NCBI GenBank assembly: GCA_049654905.1
Contig: JBASIS010000097.1
Location: 1 to 9,763 of the forward strand
Source of the DNA: M0108 sp049654905
Lineage (GTDB): Bacteria; Pseudomonadota; Gammaproteobacteria; Chromatiales; Chromatiaceae
Reading direction: 5' to 3'
DNA: 9,763 nucleotides
In this document: positions 1 through 7,654 of the stretch, piece by piece
Numbering within the stretch: the stretch's first letter is position 1
How the letters are laid out: the number at the start of each line of letters is the position of its first letter
Notes under the pieces: generated by a model
What the model was told of the DNA's origin: nothing
Database searches by the model: none
What the model saw: only the letters and a program-made list of their open reading frames with translations
Position numbers and translations under genes: made by a program

Positions 1-1
1 C

Positions 2-337
2 CTCGACACCGCATGGCGGGCCCGCTTTTTCGCCACGGCCGAGGCAGCCCTGGCGGTCCTCGCGGAGCGGGAGGTCTCGGCCGTGGAAGAGGCATCCGTG
101 GGCGACGACGAGTCAGGCCCGGTAGAACCCAGCCGGCGCATCCACGACCTGGCAGCGCTGCTGGAGGCCGGCAACACCCGCGCCCTCGCGCACCTGCCCT
201 GGCTGGAGGGCTGGATCAGCGCGGCAGCGCCCAGGGACGGACACGAGCTGCTACGGCACCTGGAGGCGCTGGACTTCCCGGCGGCTCTGGAAACCTTGCG
301 TCGGCTGGAAGCAGGGATCCTCGCCAACCCCCGTTGA
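2..337 (+). CDS. C-terminal fragment of an unidentified protein, possibly a hybrid sensor histidine kinase
   Basis: The reading frame is open from the left edge and stops with TGA at 335-337, giving 111 visible residues. The gene begins outside the window, so this is a 3' partial. The visible part is Ala/Leu/Glu-rich and clearly helical. An acidic linker (GDDESGPVEP) is followed by a segment from RRIHDLAALLEAGNTRAL to HLEALDFPAALETLRRLEAGI. A short helical tail with a 'LLEAGNTRAL...LEALDFPAALETL' pattern is common at the very end of large hybrid sensor kinase/response regulator proteins, after the last receiver domain. That resemblance is from memory of the family, and no catalytic motif is visible. 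An internal ATG at 83 opens the same frame but is unlikely to be a start, because the frame continues upstream with similar composition. No T-rich terminator follows; a bulged hairpin lies at 361-386. The kinase assignment is tentative. Confidence 0.45.
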   Translation, partial: LDTAWRARFFATAEAALAVLAEREVSAVEEASVGDDESGPVEPSRRIHDLAALLEAGNTRALAHLPWLEGWISAAAPRDGHELLRHLEALDFPAALETLRRLEAGILANPR

Positions 338-556
338 GCCATGCGGACCGAACTGTCCCCGCGCGACCACCCACCTGGTCGGGCGCAAGGGCGGTGCGGG
401 CGGCGGGCCTCGGATTACGATCAGTGGCCACCTCAACCGACCCACCAACGGCGAAGGGTTTTGAACTACCCCAGGGTGGGGTTAGGGCATCGAGGCTCGT
501 GGGATACCGGCAGCTTCCCAGCGGGCGACCGCAAACCACCCTGGCAGCCCGCCGAC

Positions 557-1972
557 CTAGCCTTGCAGAGGCTCTGGCGCCTCCGGCGCCGGGCTCGTGG
601 TCGCCAGGGTGCTGTGACGATAGGAATAGGCAAAGTACACCAGGAGGCCGAGGGCCATCCAGATGCCAAACCGCAGCCAGGTCACCCAGGGCAAATTCGC
701 CATCAGGAAGAAACAGGAGGCAGCCCCCAGCAAGGGGACTAGGGGCGAGAAGGGGGTGCGGAAGGGTCGGGGCAGATCTGGGTGCTTGTAACGGAGCACG
801 ATGACGCCGATGCAGACCAGAAAAAAGGCCGCCAGGGTGCCGATATTCACCAGTTCCGCCACGTCACCGATGGGGGTGAGCCCGGCGATGGCCGCCATCA
901 CCAGCCCCGCCACCAGGATGACCCGGATCGGGGTCTGGGTGCGACGGTTGACCCGGGCGAACAGGGGCGGCAGGAGGCCATCCCGGGCCATGGCGAGGAA
1001 GACGCGGGTGAGCCCGTAGTACATGGCCAGCATGACCGTCGTCAGGCCGGCGATAGCCCCGGCCGCCACCAGGCCGGCGCCCCAGGGATAGCCCAGGCGC
1101 AGCACCACATCCGCCACCGGCGAGCCCACATTGAGGGTGGTGTAGGGGACCACTCCGGTCAGGAGTCCCGCGGTCAGGATGTAAATGAGGGTGCAGAAGG
1201 CCAGGGAGGCCAGGATACCGATGGGCAGGTCGCGCTGGGGGTTACGGGCCTCCTCGGCGGCGGTGGATACCGCATCGAAGCCGAGGTAGGCAAAGATGAC
1301 CAGGGCCGCCCCGCCAATCACCCCGCTCCAGCCGAAGGGCATGAAGGGGGACCAGTTGGCCGGATCGACATGGGAGAAGGCGATGGTGATAAAGACGCCG
1401 ATGGCCAGCAGCTTGACCAGGACCATGGTGGCATTGAAGCGTACGCTCTGGCGCACCCCCAGCATCAGCAGCAGCCCCAGGATCAGCACGATGGCCGCCG
1501 CCGGCAGATTGATGAGTCCGCCTTCCAGGGGCCCCTTGAGTAGGGTCGGCGGCAGCGCCAGACCCGCCGCCTGGAGGGCATTGTTGGCGTAGGCCGACCA
1601 GCCAATGGCAACCGCCGACACCGCGACCGCGTACTCCAGAATCAGGTCCCAGCCGATGATCCAGGCCACCAACTCCCCGAAACCCGCGTAGCTGTAGCCG
1701 TAGGCGCTGCCGCAACCGCCAATGGCCGCGGCCAGTTCCGCGTAGGCCAGGCCGGCAAAGGCGCAGGCCAGGCCGGCGATGACGTAGGAGAGGATGATGG
1801 CCGGCCCGGCCTGAGTGGCGGCGGCCACCCCGGTCAGGACGAAGATACCCGCGCCGATGACGGCGCCGATACCGAGCAAGGTCAGGTCCAGGGGCCCCAG
1901 GATGCGCCGCAGCCCCGTGTCGGTCAGGTGATGATCGGAGTTGATCGCCTTGGTACGCAACAAACCTTTCAT
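557..1972 (-). CDS. APC-superfamily cationic amino acid permease (CAT/YfnA type)
   Basis: This is a 471-residue inner-membrane transporter with about 12 hydrophobic segments, of the amino acid-polyamine-organocation superfamily. Near the N-terminus, residues 34-48 (GIGAVIGAGIFVLTG) form the unwound TM1 signature that binds the substrate backbone. Residues 99-113 read GELVAWIIGWDLILE-Y. Residues 227-250 carry the family motif FAYLGFDAV...EEARNPQRDLP in TM6 and the following loop. Length and motifs match the bacterial CAT/YfnA branch, which usually takes up amino acids by H+ symport; the exact substrate cannot be read. The last 20 or so residues are a Pro/Ala/Glu-rich cytoplasmic tail. The ATG at 1972 lies 8 bp after the dedA stop with only a weak ribosome site, so co-transcription and translational coupling with dedA are likely. 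The stop is TAG. Long open frames on the opposite strand here are composition artefacts. Confidence 0.92.
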   Translation of the reverse strand: MKGLLRTKAINSDHHLTDTGLRRILGPLDLTLLGIGAVIGAGIFVLTGVAAATQAGPAIILSYVIAGLACAFAGLAYAELAAAIGGCGSAYGYSYAGFGELVAWIIGWDLILEYAVAVSAVAIGWSAYANNALQAAGLALPPTLLKGPLEGGLINLPAAAIVLILGLLLMLGVRQSVRFNATMVLVKLLAIGVFITIAFSHVDPANWSPFMPFGWSGVIGGAALVIFAYLGFDAVSTAAEEARNPQRDLPIGILASLAFCTLIYILTAGLLTGVVPYTTLNVGSPVADVVLRLGYPWGAGLVAAGAIAGLTTVMLAMYYGLTRVFLAMARDGLLPPLFARVNRRTQTPIRVILVAGLVMAAIAGLTPIGDVAELVNIGTLAAFFLVCIGVIVLRYKHPDLPRPFRTPFSPLVPLLGAASCFFLMANLPWVTWLRFGIWMALGLLVYFAYSYRHSTLATTSPAPEAPEPLQG

Positions 1973-1980
1973 GGCGGGGC

Positions 1981-2637
1981 CTAGGCGGACAGGGCCTGAC
2001 GGGCGCGCCGTTGGGCAAGCAGATACTCGACGACCATGGGCATCACCGAGACCAGGACGATGCCTACCACCACCAGTTCGAAATGCTGGTTGACCCAGGG
2101 CAGATTGCCGAACCAGTAGCCGGAAAAGAGACAGACCGCCACCCAGGCGATGGCCCCCGTGACGTTGAAGAGGGCGAAGCGCCGGTAACTCATGGTCCCG
2201 ATGCCCGCCACGAAGGGCGCGAAGGTCCGGACGATGGGGACGAAGCGGGCCAGGACGATGGTCTTGCCGCCATACTTCTCGTAGAAGTGCTGGGTGCGGA
2301 CCAGATGGGCCTTATTCAGGAAACGGGAGTCCTCGCGGTGGAAGACCTTCGGCCCCAAATGACGCCCGATCGCGTAGTTGACGGCGTCCCCGAGGATCGC
2401 CGCCAGGGTCAGCAGCAGGAACAGCAGCCCGATATCCAAGGGTCCGGTCGCGGCCAGGGCCCCCAGCGCGAACAGGAGCGAGTCACCCGGCAGAAAGGGC
2501 GTCACGACCAGCCCCGTCTCGGCAAAGATCACCAGAAAGAGCAGCAGATACAGCCAGGGGCCAAGCATGATGGTCCACTGATCCAGGTTTTCACGCAGAT
2601 TGAAGAAGATATCCATGACGAACTCGAGTGCTTCCAT
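1981..2637 (-). CDS. dedA: DedA family inner-membrane protein
   Basis: This is a 218-residue polytopic membrane protein, almost exactly the length of E. coli DedA (219), and it follows that sequence closely. Residues 40-55 contain ETGLVVTPFLPGDSLL, and residues 130-145 contain ARFVPIVRTFAPFVAG. These include the family's essential acidic residues (E40, D52) and arginines (R131, R137). A FYEKYGGKT segment (about 118-126) and a hydrophobic C-terminal helix followed by an Arg-rich end complete the match. DedA proteins are linked to membrane lipid recycling, proton motive force and cell division; they are thought to act as lipid scramblases or proton-coupled transporters. I chose the ATG at 2637: AGGAG at 2644-2648 is 6 bases upstream, and a promoter lies beyond it. 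An in-frame ATG at 2700 would add 21 residues unlike DedA and would overlap the promoter. It is the first gene of a two-gene unit with the amino acid permease. Confidence 0.95.
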   Translation of the reverse strand: MEALEFVMDIFFNLRENLDQWTIMLGPWLYLLLFLVIFAETGLVVTPFLPGDSLLFALGALAATGPLDIGLLFLLLTLAAILGDAVNYAIGRHLGPKVFHREDSRFLNKAHLVRTQHFYEKYGGKTIVLARFVPIVRTFAPFVAGIGTMSYRRFALFNVTGAIAWVAVCLFSGYWFGNLPWVNQHFELVVVGIVLVSVMPMVVEYLLAQRRARQALSA

Positions 2638-2643
2638 ACGGGT

Positions 2644-2648
2644 CTCCT
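2644..2648 (-). promoter_or_regulatory. Ribosome binding site of dedA
   Basis: AGGAG on the minus strand lies 6 bases before the ATG at 2637. It decides the start in favour of 2637 over the in-frame upstream ATG at 2700. Confidence 0.75.
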
Positions 2649-2671
2649 GGGCGATGGGCAAAGGTTGGCCT

Positions 2672-2700
2672 ATGGTCGGGAGCGGCCCCGGGCCTGTCAA
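2672..2700 (-). promoter_or_regulatory. Putative sigma-70 promoter of dedA
   Basis: A perfect -35 hexamer TTGACA (2700-2695, minus strand) is followed after 17 bases by GACCAT (2677-2672). GACCAT is a weak -10 that keeps the important A at position 2 and T at position 6. The predicted start point near 2665 would give a leader of about 28 bases containing the AGGAG site. The -35 is convincing; the -10 is poor, so another -10 nearby is possible. Confidence 0.45.
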
Positions 2701-2901
2701 GAAAATCAGGCGCGGAACCTGGCCTCAAGGCTTGGACACCCCGTTAACCTGACATGAAGATCAACCCGGGATCCTGGCGCCTGGAGCGCCTTCCCAAGGG
2801 GGCATCAGCCCGAGGCTAAGTTGGCCAGGGTCGGGTAAGATGAACCCATTACCCTTGCCCACCGCCGATACCGGGTCCTTGACCGGTCATGCCGCAAGCC
2901 C

Positions 2902-2914
2902 CTTGAGCCTCAAG
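2902..2914. repeat. Perfect 6-bp inverted repeat upstream of the CNNM-family gene
   Basis: CTTGAG and CTCAAG are separated by a single C, about 50 bases before the ATG at 2967. The position fits an operator or promoter-proximal element for the + strand gene. A 6-bp dyad can arise by chance, so confidence is low. Confidence 0.3.
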
Positions 2915-2966
2915 CTCGCGGAAGACGCGCTTTTTCGCCTACCGCCTTTTCATACCAAACCACACC

Positions 2967-4286
2967 ATGGAAATTGCCTTACTCCTCGTCCTCATCCTAA
3001 TCAATGGCCTCCTGGCCATGTCCGAAATCGCGCTGGTCACCGCCCGCCGGGCGCGGTTACAGAAATTCATTGATCAGGGGGATAAGGCTGCCGCGGCCGC
3101 CATCAAGCTGGGTGAAGACCCGACCCGCTTTCTGTCCACCATCCAGATTGGCATAACGGCCATCGGTATTCTCAGCGGTATCGTCGGCGAGGCCGCGTTG
3201 GCGGACCCCATGGCGGGCTGGCTGATGTCCCTGGGCCTGGCGGAGGACTACAGTTTCATTAGCGCCACGGGTCTGGTGGTGGTCGTCATCACCTATTTCG
3301 CCATCGTTGCGGGTGAACTGGTGCCCAAGCGCATCGGCCAATCCCACCCCGAGACCCTGGCGCGCCTGGTGGCCCGACCCATCGAATGGCTGGCCGTGGC
3401 CACCAAGCCCTTCGTGCTGCTCCTATCCCTGTCCACCCGCGGCTCCCTGCGCCTGCTGGGTATCAAGGAGAACACCACTAGCCCGGTGACCGAGGAGGAG
3501 ATTCACGCCATGCTGGCCGAGGGCACGACCGCGGGCGTCATCGAATCCCAGGAGCACGCCATGGTCCGCAATGTGTTCCGCCTGGACGACCGCCCCATCG
3601 GCTCTCTCATGGTGCCCCGCGGGGATGTGGTCGTGCTCGATCTGGAGGCCTCTTTCGAGGACAACCTGGCACGGGTCGAGTCCACGGACCATGCCCGCTT
3701 CCCGGTGGTGCATGGCGACCTGAACGAGGTGGTGGGAGTCGTGGATGCCAGCAAATGGCTGTGCAACGCCGTGCGCGGCCACCCGCGGGAATTGGCCGAC
3801 CAGGCGCTCCAGGAACCGCTCTATGTCCCCGAGACCAGCAGTGGCATGGATCTGCTCGACAACTTCCGCCACTCCAAGGTGCACATGGCCTTCGTGGTGG
3901 ACGAATATGGCGAAGTTCTGGGCATCGTCACCCTTCAGGACCTGATCGAGGCGATCACGGGGGAGATGAGCCCCACCGATCCCGAGAACTCCTGGGCGGT
4001 GCAACGGGAGGATGGCGGCTGGCTACTGGATGGCCATATCCCGGTGCCGGAGCTCAAGGATCGCCTTGGCCTCTCGGCGGTCCCGGAAGAGGAGCACGGC
4101 CGCTATAACACCCTGAGCGGCATGATGATGCTACTTACGGGACGCCTGCCCGCTGTGGCCGACGTGGTGAATTGGGAAGGTTGGCGGCTGGAGATCGTGG
4201 ACATGGATGGCCGGACCATCGACAAGGTCCTCGCGACCCAGGTGCCAGAAGCGGAGAACCGGGCCGGGGTCTCGGAACAGCCCTAG
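2967..4286 (+). CDS. CNNM/CBS/CorC-HlyC (hemolysin-family) integral membrane protein
   Basis: This 439-residue protein has the full domain order of the family. The CNNM (DUF21) membrane domain spans about residues 1-185, with MEIALLLVLI...AMSEIALVTARR at the N-terminus and the conserved GELVPKRIGQSHPE at 116-129. A pair of CBS domains follows (about 213-270 and 278-335); the second includes VDEYGEVLGIVTLQDLIEAI (311-330) before TGE. A CorC_HlyC transporter-associated domain occupies about 345-425. Relatives (YtfL, CorB, eukaryotic CNNM) are linked to Mg2+ or other divalent cation export, with CBS domains sensing nucleotides. Some are called hemolysins, but evidence for toxin activity is weak. 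The ATG at 2967 fits the typical family N-terminus, yet no clear Shine-Dalgarno sequence precedes it; the leader just before it is CATACCAAACCACACC. The gene stands alone and ends just before a hairpin terminator shared with the convergent operon. Confidence 0.93.
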   Translation: MEIALLLVLILINGLLAMSEIALVTARRARLQKFIDQGDKAAAAAIKLGEDPTRFLSTIQIGITAIGILSGIVGEAALADPMAGWLMSLGLAEDYSFISATGLVVVVITYFAIVAGELVPKRIGQSHPETLARLVARPIEWLAVATKPFVLLLSLSTRGSLRLLGIKENTTSPVTEEEIHAMLAEGTTAGVIESQEHAMVRNVFRLDDRPIGSLMVPRGDVVVLDLEASFEDNLARVESTDHARFPVVHGDLNEVVGVVDASKWLCNAVRGHPRELADQALQEPLYVPETSSGMDLLDNFRHSKVHMAFVVDEYGEVLGIVTLQDLIEAITGEMSPTDPENSWAVQREDGGWLLDGHIPVPELKDRLGLSAVPEEEHGRYNTLSGMMMLLTGRLPAVADVVNWEGWRLEIVDMDGRTIDKVLATQVPEAENRAGVSEQP

Positions 4287-4295
4287 GGGAGAAAA

Positions 4296-4333
4296 GACCG
4301 CTGGCGTAGGTCTGGGCGCCCACGCCAGCGGTC
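4296..4333. terminator. Hairpin terminator between convergent genes
   Basis: GACCGCTGGCGT (4296-4307) and its exact complement ACGCCAGCGGTC (4322-4333) form a 12-bp stem with a 14-base loop. In the minus direction the stem is followed by CTTTTC, so it works best as the intrinsic terminator of dctM. In the + direction it lies 10 bases after the CNNM-family stop but lacks a T tract, so it is probably weaker there. Confidence 0.8.
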
Positions 4334-4353
4334 GCGGTTGGCCTAGGCGGCAC

Positions 4354-5637
4354 CTACATCATCCCCATGGTCCTGGGCAGCCAGAGGGAAAGCGGCGGCC
4401 AATAGGTGATGATCAGGAGGAAGAGCAGCATGGTGAGCAGCCAGGGAAAGCAGGCGATGGTGGTCTCCGTCATGCCGAGCCTGGAGATACCGCTCGCCAC
4501 GTAGAGATTGAGACCCACCGGCGGCGTGATCATGCCGATCTCCATGTTGACCACGATGATGATCCCGAAATGGATCGGATCAATCCCCAGGGCCATCGCC
4601 ACGGGAAAGAGGATGGGGGCCGTGATCAGAATGATGGAGGAAGGCTCCATGATGTTGCCCGCTAGGAGCAGCATAAGATTCACCACCACCAGGAAGCCGA
4701 TCGGCCCCAGCCCCGTCTCCACCAGCCACTGAGCGAGGGCCTGGGGGATATTTTCGTAGGTCAGGATGAAGGAGAAGAGGACGGCGTTGGTGATGATGTA
4801 GAGCAGCATAGCCGACATATTGGCCGAGTCCAGCAGGACGCGGCCAACCGATTTGATTGTCAGGTCCTTGTAAACGAAGACGGCGATGAAGAAGGCGTAA
4901 ACGGCGCTCATGGCCGCCGCCTCGGTGGGTGTGAAGATGCCGGAATAGATGCCGCCCATGACGAGCACGATCAGCAACAGGCCCCAGACCGAACTGCGAA
5001 AAGCCTTGAGGCGCCCCGCCCAGTTGACCCGCTTCAAGCGCGGATAACCGTTGCGGCGGGCGATATACCAGGTGGTGAAGCCTAGCATCAGCGCCAGCAC
5101 CAACCCCGGGAGGAGGCCGGCAATAAAGAGAGCCCCCACCGAGGAATTGGTGGAGACGGCGTACATCACCATGACGATGGAGGGTGGGATCAGGATGCCC
5201 AGGCCGCCGGCACTGGCGATGGTGCCGACGCCGAAACGCGTCGGAAAGCCCTGCTTGACCATGGCCGGCAGCAGGATGGTACCAATGGCCACCACGGTCG
5301 CCGGCGAGGATCCGGAAACGGCGGCAAAGAGGGCGCAGGCAAAGACGGCCCCCAGACCCAGGCCGCCATGATAGTGACCCACCATGCTGGTAGCGAAATT
5401 GATCATGCGTCGCGCCACCCCGCCATGGGTCAGGAAGTTTCCGGCCAGAATGAAGAAGGGGATCGCCATGATTTCGAACTTCTCGATGCCGGTGAAGAGC
5501 TTGAGGCCCACCGATTCGATGGGCACCTCGGTAAAGGCAAAGAGATAGGTGAGTACCGTCAGACCCAGGGCGATGGATACCGGCATGCCGGTGATCATCA
5601 GGGCCACCAGAATGCCGAAAATGATCAAACCGTTCAT
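4354..5637 (-). CDS. dctM: TRAP transporter large permease subunit DctM
   Basis: This 427-residue protein is the large, mostly hydrophobic subunit of a tripartite ATP-independent periplasmic transporter. It forms the Na+-coupled transport channel in the inner membrane. Family landmarks are the N-terminal GMPVSIALGL (17-26), MAIPFFILAGNFLTHGG (57-73), FAAVSGSSPATVVAIGT (104-120) and GILIPPSIVMVMY (147-159). The length is normal for DctM. Its ATG overlaps the dctQ stop as ATGA (5637-5634). A strong AAGGAGGAG site (5651-5643, spacing 5) lies inside the end of dctQ, so translation should be coupled. It is the last gene of the dctPQM operon and is followed by the hairpin at 4296-4333. The close match of the partner DctP to C4-dicarboxylate binding proteins suggests succinate, fumarate and malate as substrates. 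Confidence 0.95.
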   Translation of the reverse strand: MNGLIIFGILVALMITGMPVSIALGLTVLTYLFAFTEVPIESVGLKLFTGIEKFEIMAIPFFILAGNFLTHGGVARRMINFATSMVGHYHGGLGLGAVFACALFAAVSGSSPATVVAIGTILLPAMVKQGFPTRFGVGTIASAGGLGILIPPSIVMVMYAVSTNSSVGALFIAGLLPGLVLALMLGFTTWYIARRNGYPRLKRVNWAGRLKAFRSSVWGLLLIVLVMGGIYSGIFTPTEAAAMSAVYAFFIAVFVYKDLTIKSVGRVLLDSANMSAMLLYIITNAVLFSFILTYENIPQALAQWLVETGLGPIGFLVVVNLMLLLAGNIMEPSSIILITAPILFPVAMALGIDPIHFGIIIVVNMEIGMITPPVGLNLYVASGISRLGMTETTIACFPWLLTMLLFLLIITYWPPLSLWLPRTMGMM

Positions 5638-6341
5638 GGACGCTCCTCCTTCTTGCCAGCCTGGGGACCCTGGGTGCCGTCATCGGGCGGGCGGGCACCG
5701 TGGATATGCTCGCGCTCCTCGGTCAGGCTGACCGCCTCGCCGATATAGACTTGTTCCTCGCGCCCCAAGTCTTGGGCCGCCTCTACCTCCTCTTCAAGGC
5801 CCTCGACGCGCGCATGCTCGTGCTGGGGCAGTTCACCGGTGCGATAGAAGGACCAGGCGACCTGCAGGAAACGGAAGCACATGAGGTAGGAACCCAGGGG
5901 AATGGCCAGATAGACGATCCAGACCGGCATTTCCAGGTCCGGGGTGGTCTGGGCGGTATGGGCCAGGTGCCAGACGAAGGTGACGCCGAAGGAGCCGACG
6001 GTACCGGTAAAGAGGGCCCCGGCGAAGAGTCCGAAGAGGACGAATTTGGATCTCACCGAGTCCTTGAGGTTATTGATGAGGACATCGACGCCCACATGGA
6101 TGCCGGTCCGCACGCCATAGGCGGCGCCGAACTTGGCCATCCAGACGAACATGTAGATGGTGAGTTCCTGAGCCCAACCCATGTTGATGAGAAAGAGGGC
6201 ATCGTAGAGGGCATCCCATTCCCAGGTCGCCGCCATATCAAGGGTATAACGGTGGACGACGGCAACGAAGATGATCAGGGTCGCGGCCCCGATGAGGAAG
6301 GCGATCAGCCATTCCTCCAAGTGGTCGAGGATTTTTAACAC
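5634..6341 (-). CDS. dctQ: TRAP transporter small permease subunit DctQ with a charged C-terminal tail
   Basis: This 235-residue protein is the four-helix small membrane subunit of the TRAP transporter; it pairs with DctM and helps couple the binding protein DctP. Hydrophobic segments lie at about 10-30, 50-70, 98-122 and 138-165. The GVRTGIHVGVDVLI segment (76-89) is the usual DctQ core motif. From about residue 168 a hydrophilic, Glu-rich tail of roughly 65 residues follows (LPQHEHARVEGLEEE...). It makes this DctQ longer than the minimal 160-180-residue versions; similar tails exist in some gammaproteobacterial DctQ proteins as I recall them. The start is GTG at 6341, supported by GGAGG at 6348-6352 with spacing 6. 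It overlaps dctM by 4 bases, and the last codons before its stop form the dctM ribosome site. It is separated from dctP by a 126-base gap with a strong hairpin. Confidence 0.93.
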   Translation of the reverse strand: MLKILDHLEEWLIAFLIGAATLIIFVAVVHRYTLDMAATWEWDALYDALFLINMGWAQELTIYMFVWMAKFGAAYGVRTGIHVGVDVLINNLKDSVRSKFVLFGLFAGALFTGTVGSFGVTFVWHLAHTAQTTPDLEMPVWIVYLAIPLGSYLMCFRFLQVAWSFYRTGELPQHEHARVEGLEEEVEAAQDLGREEQVYIGEAVSLTEEREHIHGARPPDDGTQGPQAGKKEERP

Positions 6342-6424
6342 GGCGAACCTCCGGCGGGCCGGGATCGCGTCCCGACCCTATGTCAGGCGATGAGCGGTAG
6401 TGTAGCTTGGCGCTCGGGAGGGCC

Positions 6425-6458
6425 GGCTAAGGGGCGCGGGAACCCGCGCCCCTTAGCC
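6425..6458 (-). terminator. Perfect 16-bp intercistronic hairpin between dctP and dctQ
   Basis: GGCTAAGGGGCGCGGG (6425-6440) and its exact complement (6443-6458) are separated by only AA. The hairpin starts 10 bases after the dctP stop. On the minus strand it is not followed by a T tract, so it is not a classical intrinsic terminator. More likely it blocks 3' exonucleases or attenuates transcription, keeping dctP mRNA in excess over dctQM. That would suit a system needing more periplasmic binding protein than permease. The role is inference. Confidence 0.75.
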
Positions 6459-6467
6459 CGGAGCCGG

Positions 6468-7472
6468 TTAAAGCTTACTCATGTCGTTGCCGGTCGCCTT
6501 ATAGATGGACTCAATCAGCTCAGCGCCGACGCGATCAGCCATTTCCTTATGGACCTTGGATAAGGCCTTTTTCCAACTCGTCTTCTGCTCGGGCGTCAGT
6601 TCGATGATCTCGCTCTTGCCGCTCGCCTTGACCTTGGCCAGGGATTCCTCGTTTTCCTGCTTGGCGATGTCATTGGCGTAGGTGGTCGATTCGACCATGG
6701 CCTCTTCCAGGGACTTGCGGATATCGGCCGGCAGGCCATCCCAGAAGGGCTTGTTGACAATGACCGCATAGCCCAGATAGCCATGATCGGATTTGGTCAC
6801 ATACTTCTGCACCTCGAACATCTTCTGGGTGTAAAGGTTGGAGGGCGGATTTTCGGTACCGTCCACGACGCCGGTCTGGAGGGCCTGATAGACCTCGGAG
6901 AAGGCCATGACCTGGGGGCTGGCGCCAAGCGCCTTCATTTGGGCTTCAAGAACCTTGGAGGACTGGATACGCATCTTCTGGCCGCGGAAGTCCTTGACCT
7001 CGCGCAGGGCCTTGTTGGCGCTCATGACCTTGAACCCATTGTCCCAATAGGCCAGTCCCAGAATACCCTTGTCGCTCAGCTTGGCCAGCAGATCCTTGCC
7101 GATGGGGCCCTCGGTGACGGTATGTAGCTGTTCGTAGCCATCAAAGATGTAGGGCAGGTCAAAGACCTCGAACTGCTTGACCCCCAGGGGGCCAAACTTG
7201 GCCAGCGAAGGGGCCAGCATATGGACCGAACCGAGCTGCAGGGCCTCGACCTCCTCCTTATCCTTATAGAGGGTGCTGTTGGCAAAGACCTCGACTTTAA
7301 CCTTGCCCTGCGTCTTCTCGTTGGCGAGCTTGGCGAAATGTTCCGCTGCCTTACCCTTGGGGGTATCCGCCGCCACGACGTGGCTGAATTTGATGACGAT
7401 GGGTTCCTCGGCCTGGGCCACGAAGGCAAGGCCCAGGCACAGCAGGCCTAACAGGATGGAAGGGCGTTTCAT
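6468..7472 (-). CDS. dctP: TRAP transporter periplasmic C4-dicarboxylate-binding protein DctP
   Basis: This 334-residue secreted binding protein captures the substrate in the periplasm and delivers it to DctQM. A signal peptide is visible: MKRPS, then a hydrophobic stretch ending AFVAQA, with likely cleavage after residue 21 before EEPIVIKFSHV. The mature protein has the hallmark GQKMRIQSSKVLEAQ (164-178), whose R168 forms the carboxylate salt bridge in TRAP proteins. It also has QALQTGVVDGTENPPSNLYTQK (196-217) and SDHGYLGYAVIVNK (228-241). These closely match the C4-dicarboxylate DctP group rather than sialic acid, ectoine or taurine binders, so succinate, fumarate and malate are the best guess. 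GAGGAG at 7484-7489 precedes the ATG by 11 bases, slightly long. It is the first gene of dctPQM. No dctBD or dctSR regulator lies nearby; a CysB-type regulator is instead two genes upstream. Confidence 0.95.
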   Translation of the reverse strand: MKRPSILLGLLCLGLAFVAQAEEPIVIKFSHVVAADTPKGKAAEHFAKLANEKTQGKVKVEVFANSTLYKDKEEVEALQLGSVHMLAPSLAKFGPLGVKQFEVFDLPYIFDGYEQLHTVTEGPIGKDLLAKLSDKGILGLAYWDNGFKVMSANKALREVKDFRGQKMRIQSSKVLEAQMKALGASPQVMAFSEVYQALQTGVVDGTENPPSNLYTQKMFEVQKYVTKSDHGYLGYAVIVNKPFWDGLPADIRKSLEEAMVESTTYANDIAKQENEESLAKVKASGKSEIIELTPEQKTSWKKALSKVHKEMADRVGAELIESIYKATGNDMSKL

Positions 7473-7654
7473 GGTGATATGGGCTCCTCATTGTGGTGAT
7501 TTTGATCGCCACCGCCGGTGCCTGACGCCATGCCAGGGGTGATGGCCGTGACCGAGCGGAGTTTAGCCCAGATGACAAGGATGTTACTAGCCGAGTGGGG
7601 CATTAGTTTGCGGCGACCGGGTCCAGAACCTGGCGGCCGTTATCTTTCACCCCC

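Larger units (their letters stand above)
2638..2966. other. Divergent intergenic region between dedA and the CNNM-family gene
   Basis: This 329-base spacer separates two divergent genes. It holds the dedA ribosome site and promoter on the left. Three small symmetric sequences follow: a GGCGC-CTGGA-GCGCC hairpin (2776-2790), the palindrome GACCGGTC (2881-2888) and CTTGAG-C-CTCAAG (2902-2914). Any of these could be an operator or chance. A frame opening at 2840 runs into the next gene but has no family resemblance, and I do not call it. I could not find a convincing + strand promoter. Confidence 0.6.

Noticed and set aside
361..386. Bulged hairpin GCG-CGACCA/TGGTCG-GG-CGC as a terminator of the first gene
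   Set aside because: It has no T tract, a two-base bulge and GC-rich surroundings in which such stems occur by chance; too weak to call.
782..1543. 253-residue + strand open frame opposite the amino acid permease
   Set aside because: The translation is Gly/Asp/His/Gln-rich with no family resemblance. It is the expected antisense shadow of a GC-rich membrane protein gene whose own motifs are unmistakable.
2638..2700. Longer dedA starting at the ATG at 2700
   Set aside because: The extra 21 residues are unlike DedA, and they would overlap a promoter whose -35 box is TTGACA. The ATG at 2637 has AGGAG at ideal spacing.
2840..3073. 77-residue + strand frame overlapping the start of the CNNM-family gene
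   Set aside because: Its second half is out of frame with the well-supported CNNM-family gene, and its sequence is Pro/His-rich without similarity to any family I know.
5700..6338. 212-residue + strand open frame opposite dctQ
   Set aside because: It covers dctQ almost exactly on the other strand, is Gly/Asp/Glu-rich and lacks a ribosome site; dctQ has a good start, motifs and operon context.
7519..7535. Sigma-54-like TGGCAT...GGCA motif upstream of dctP on the minus strand
   Set aside because: The GG and GC elements are one base too far apart, and the -12 element is poor. Sigma-54 promoters do not tolerate spacing changes.
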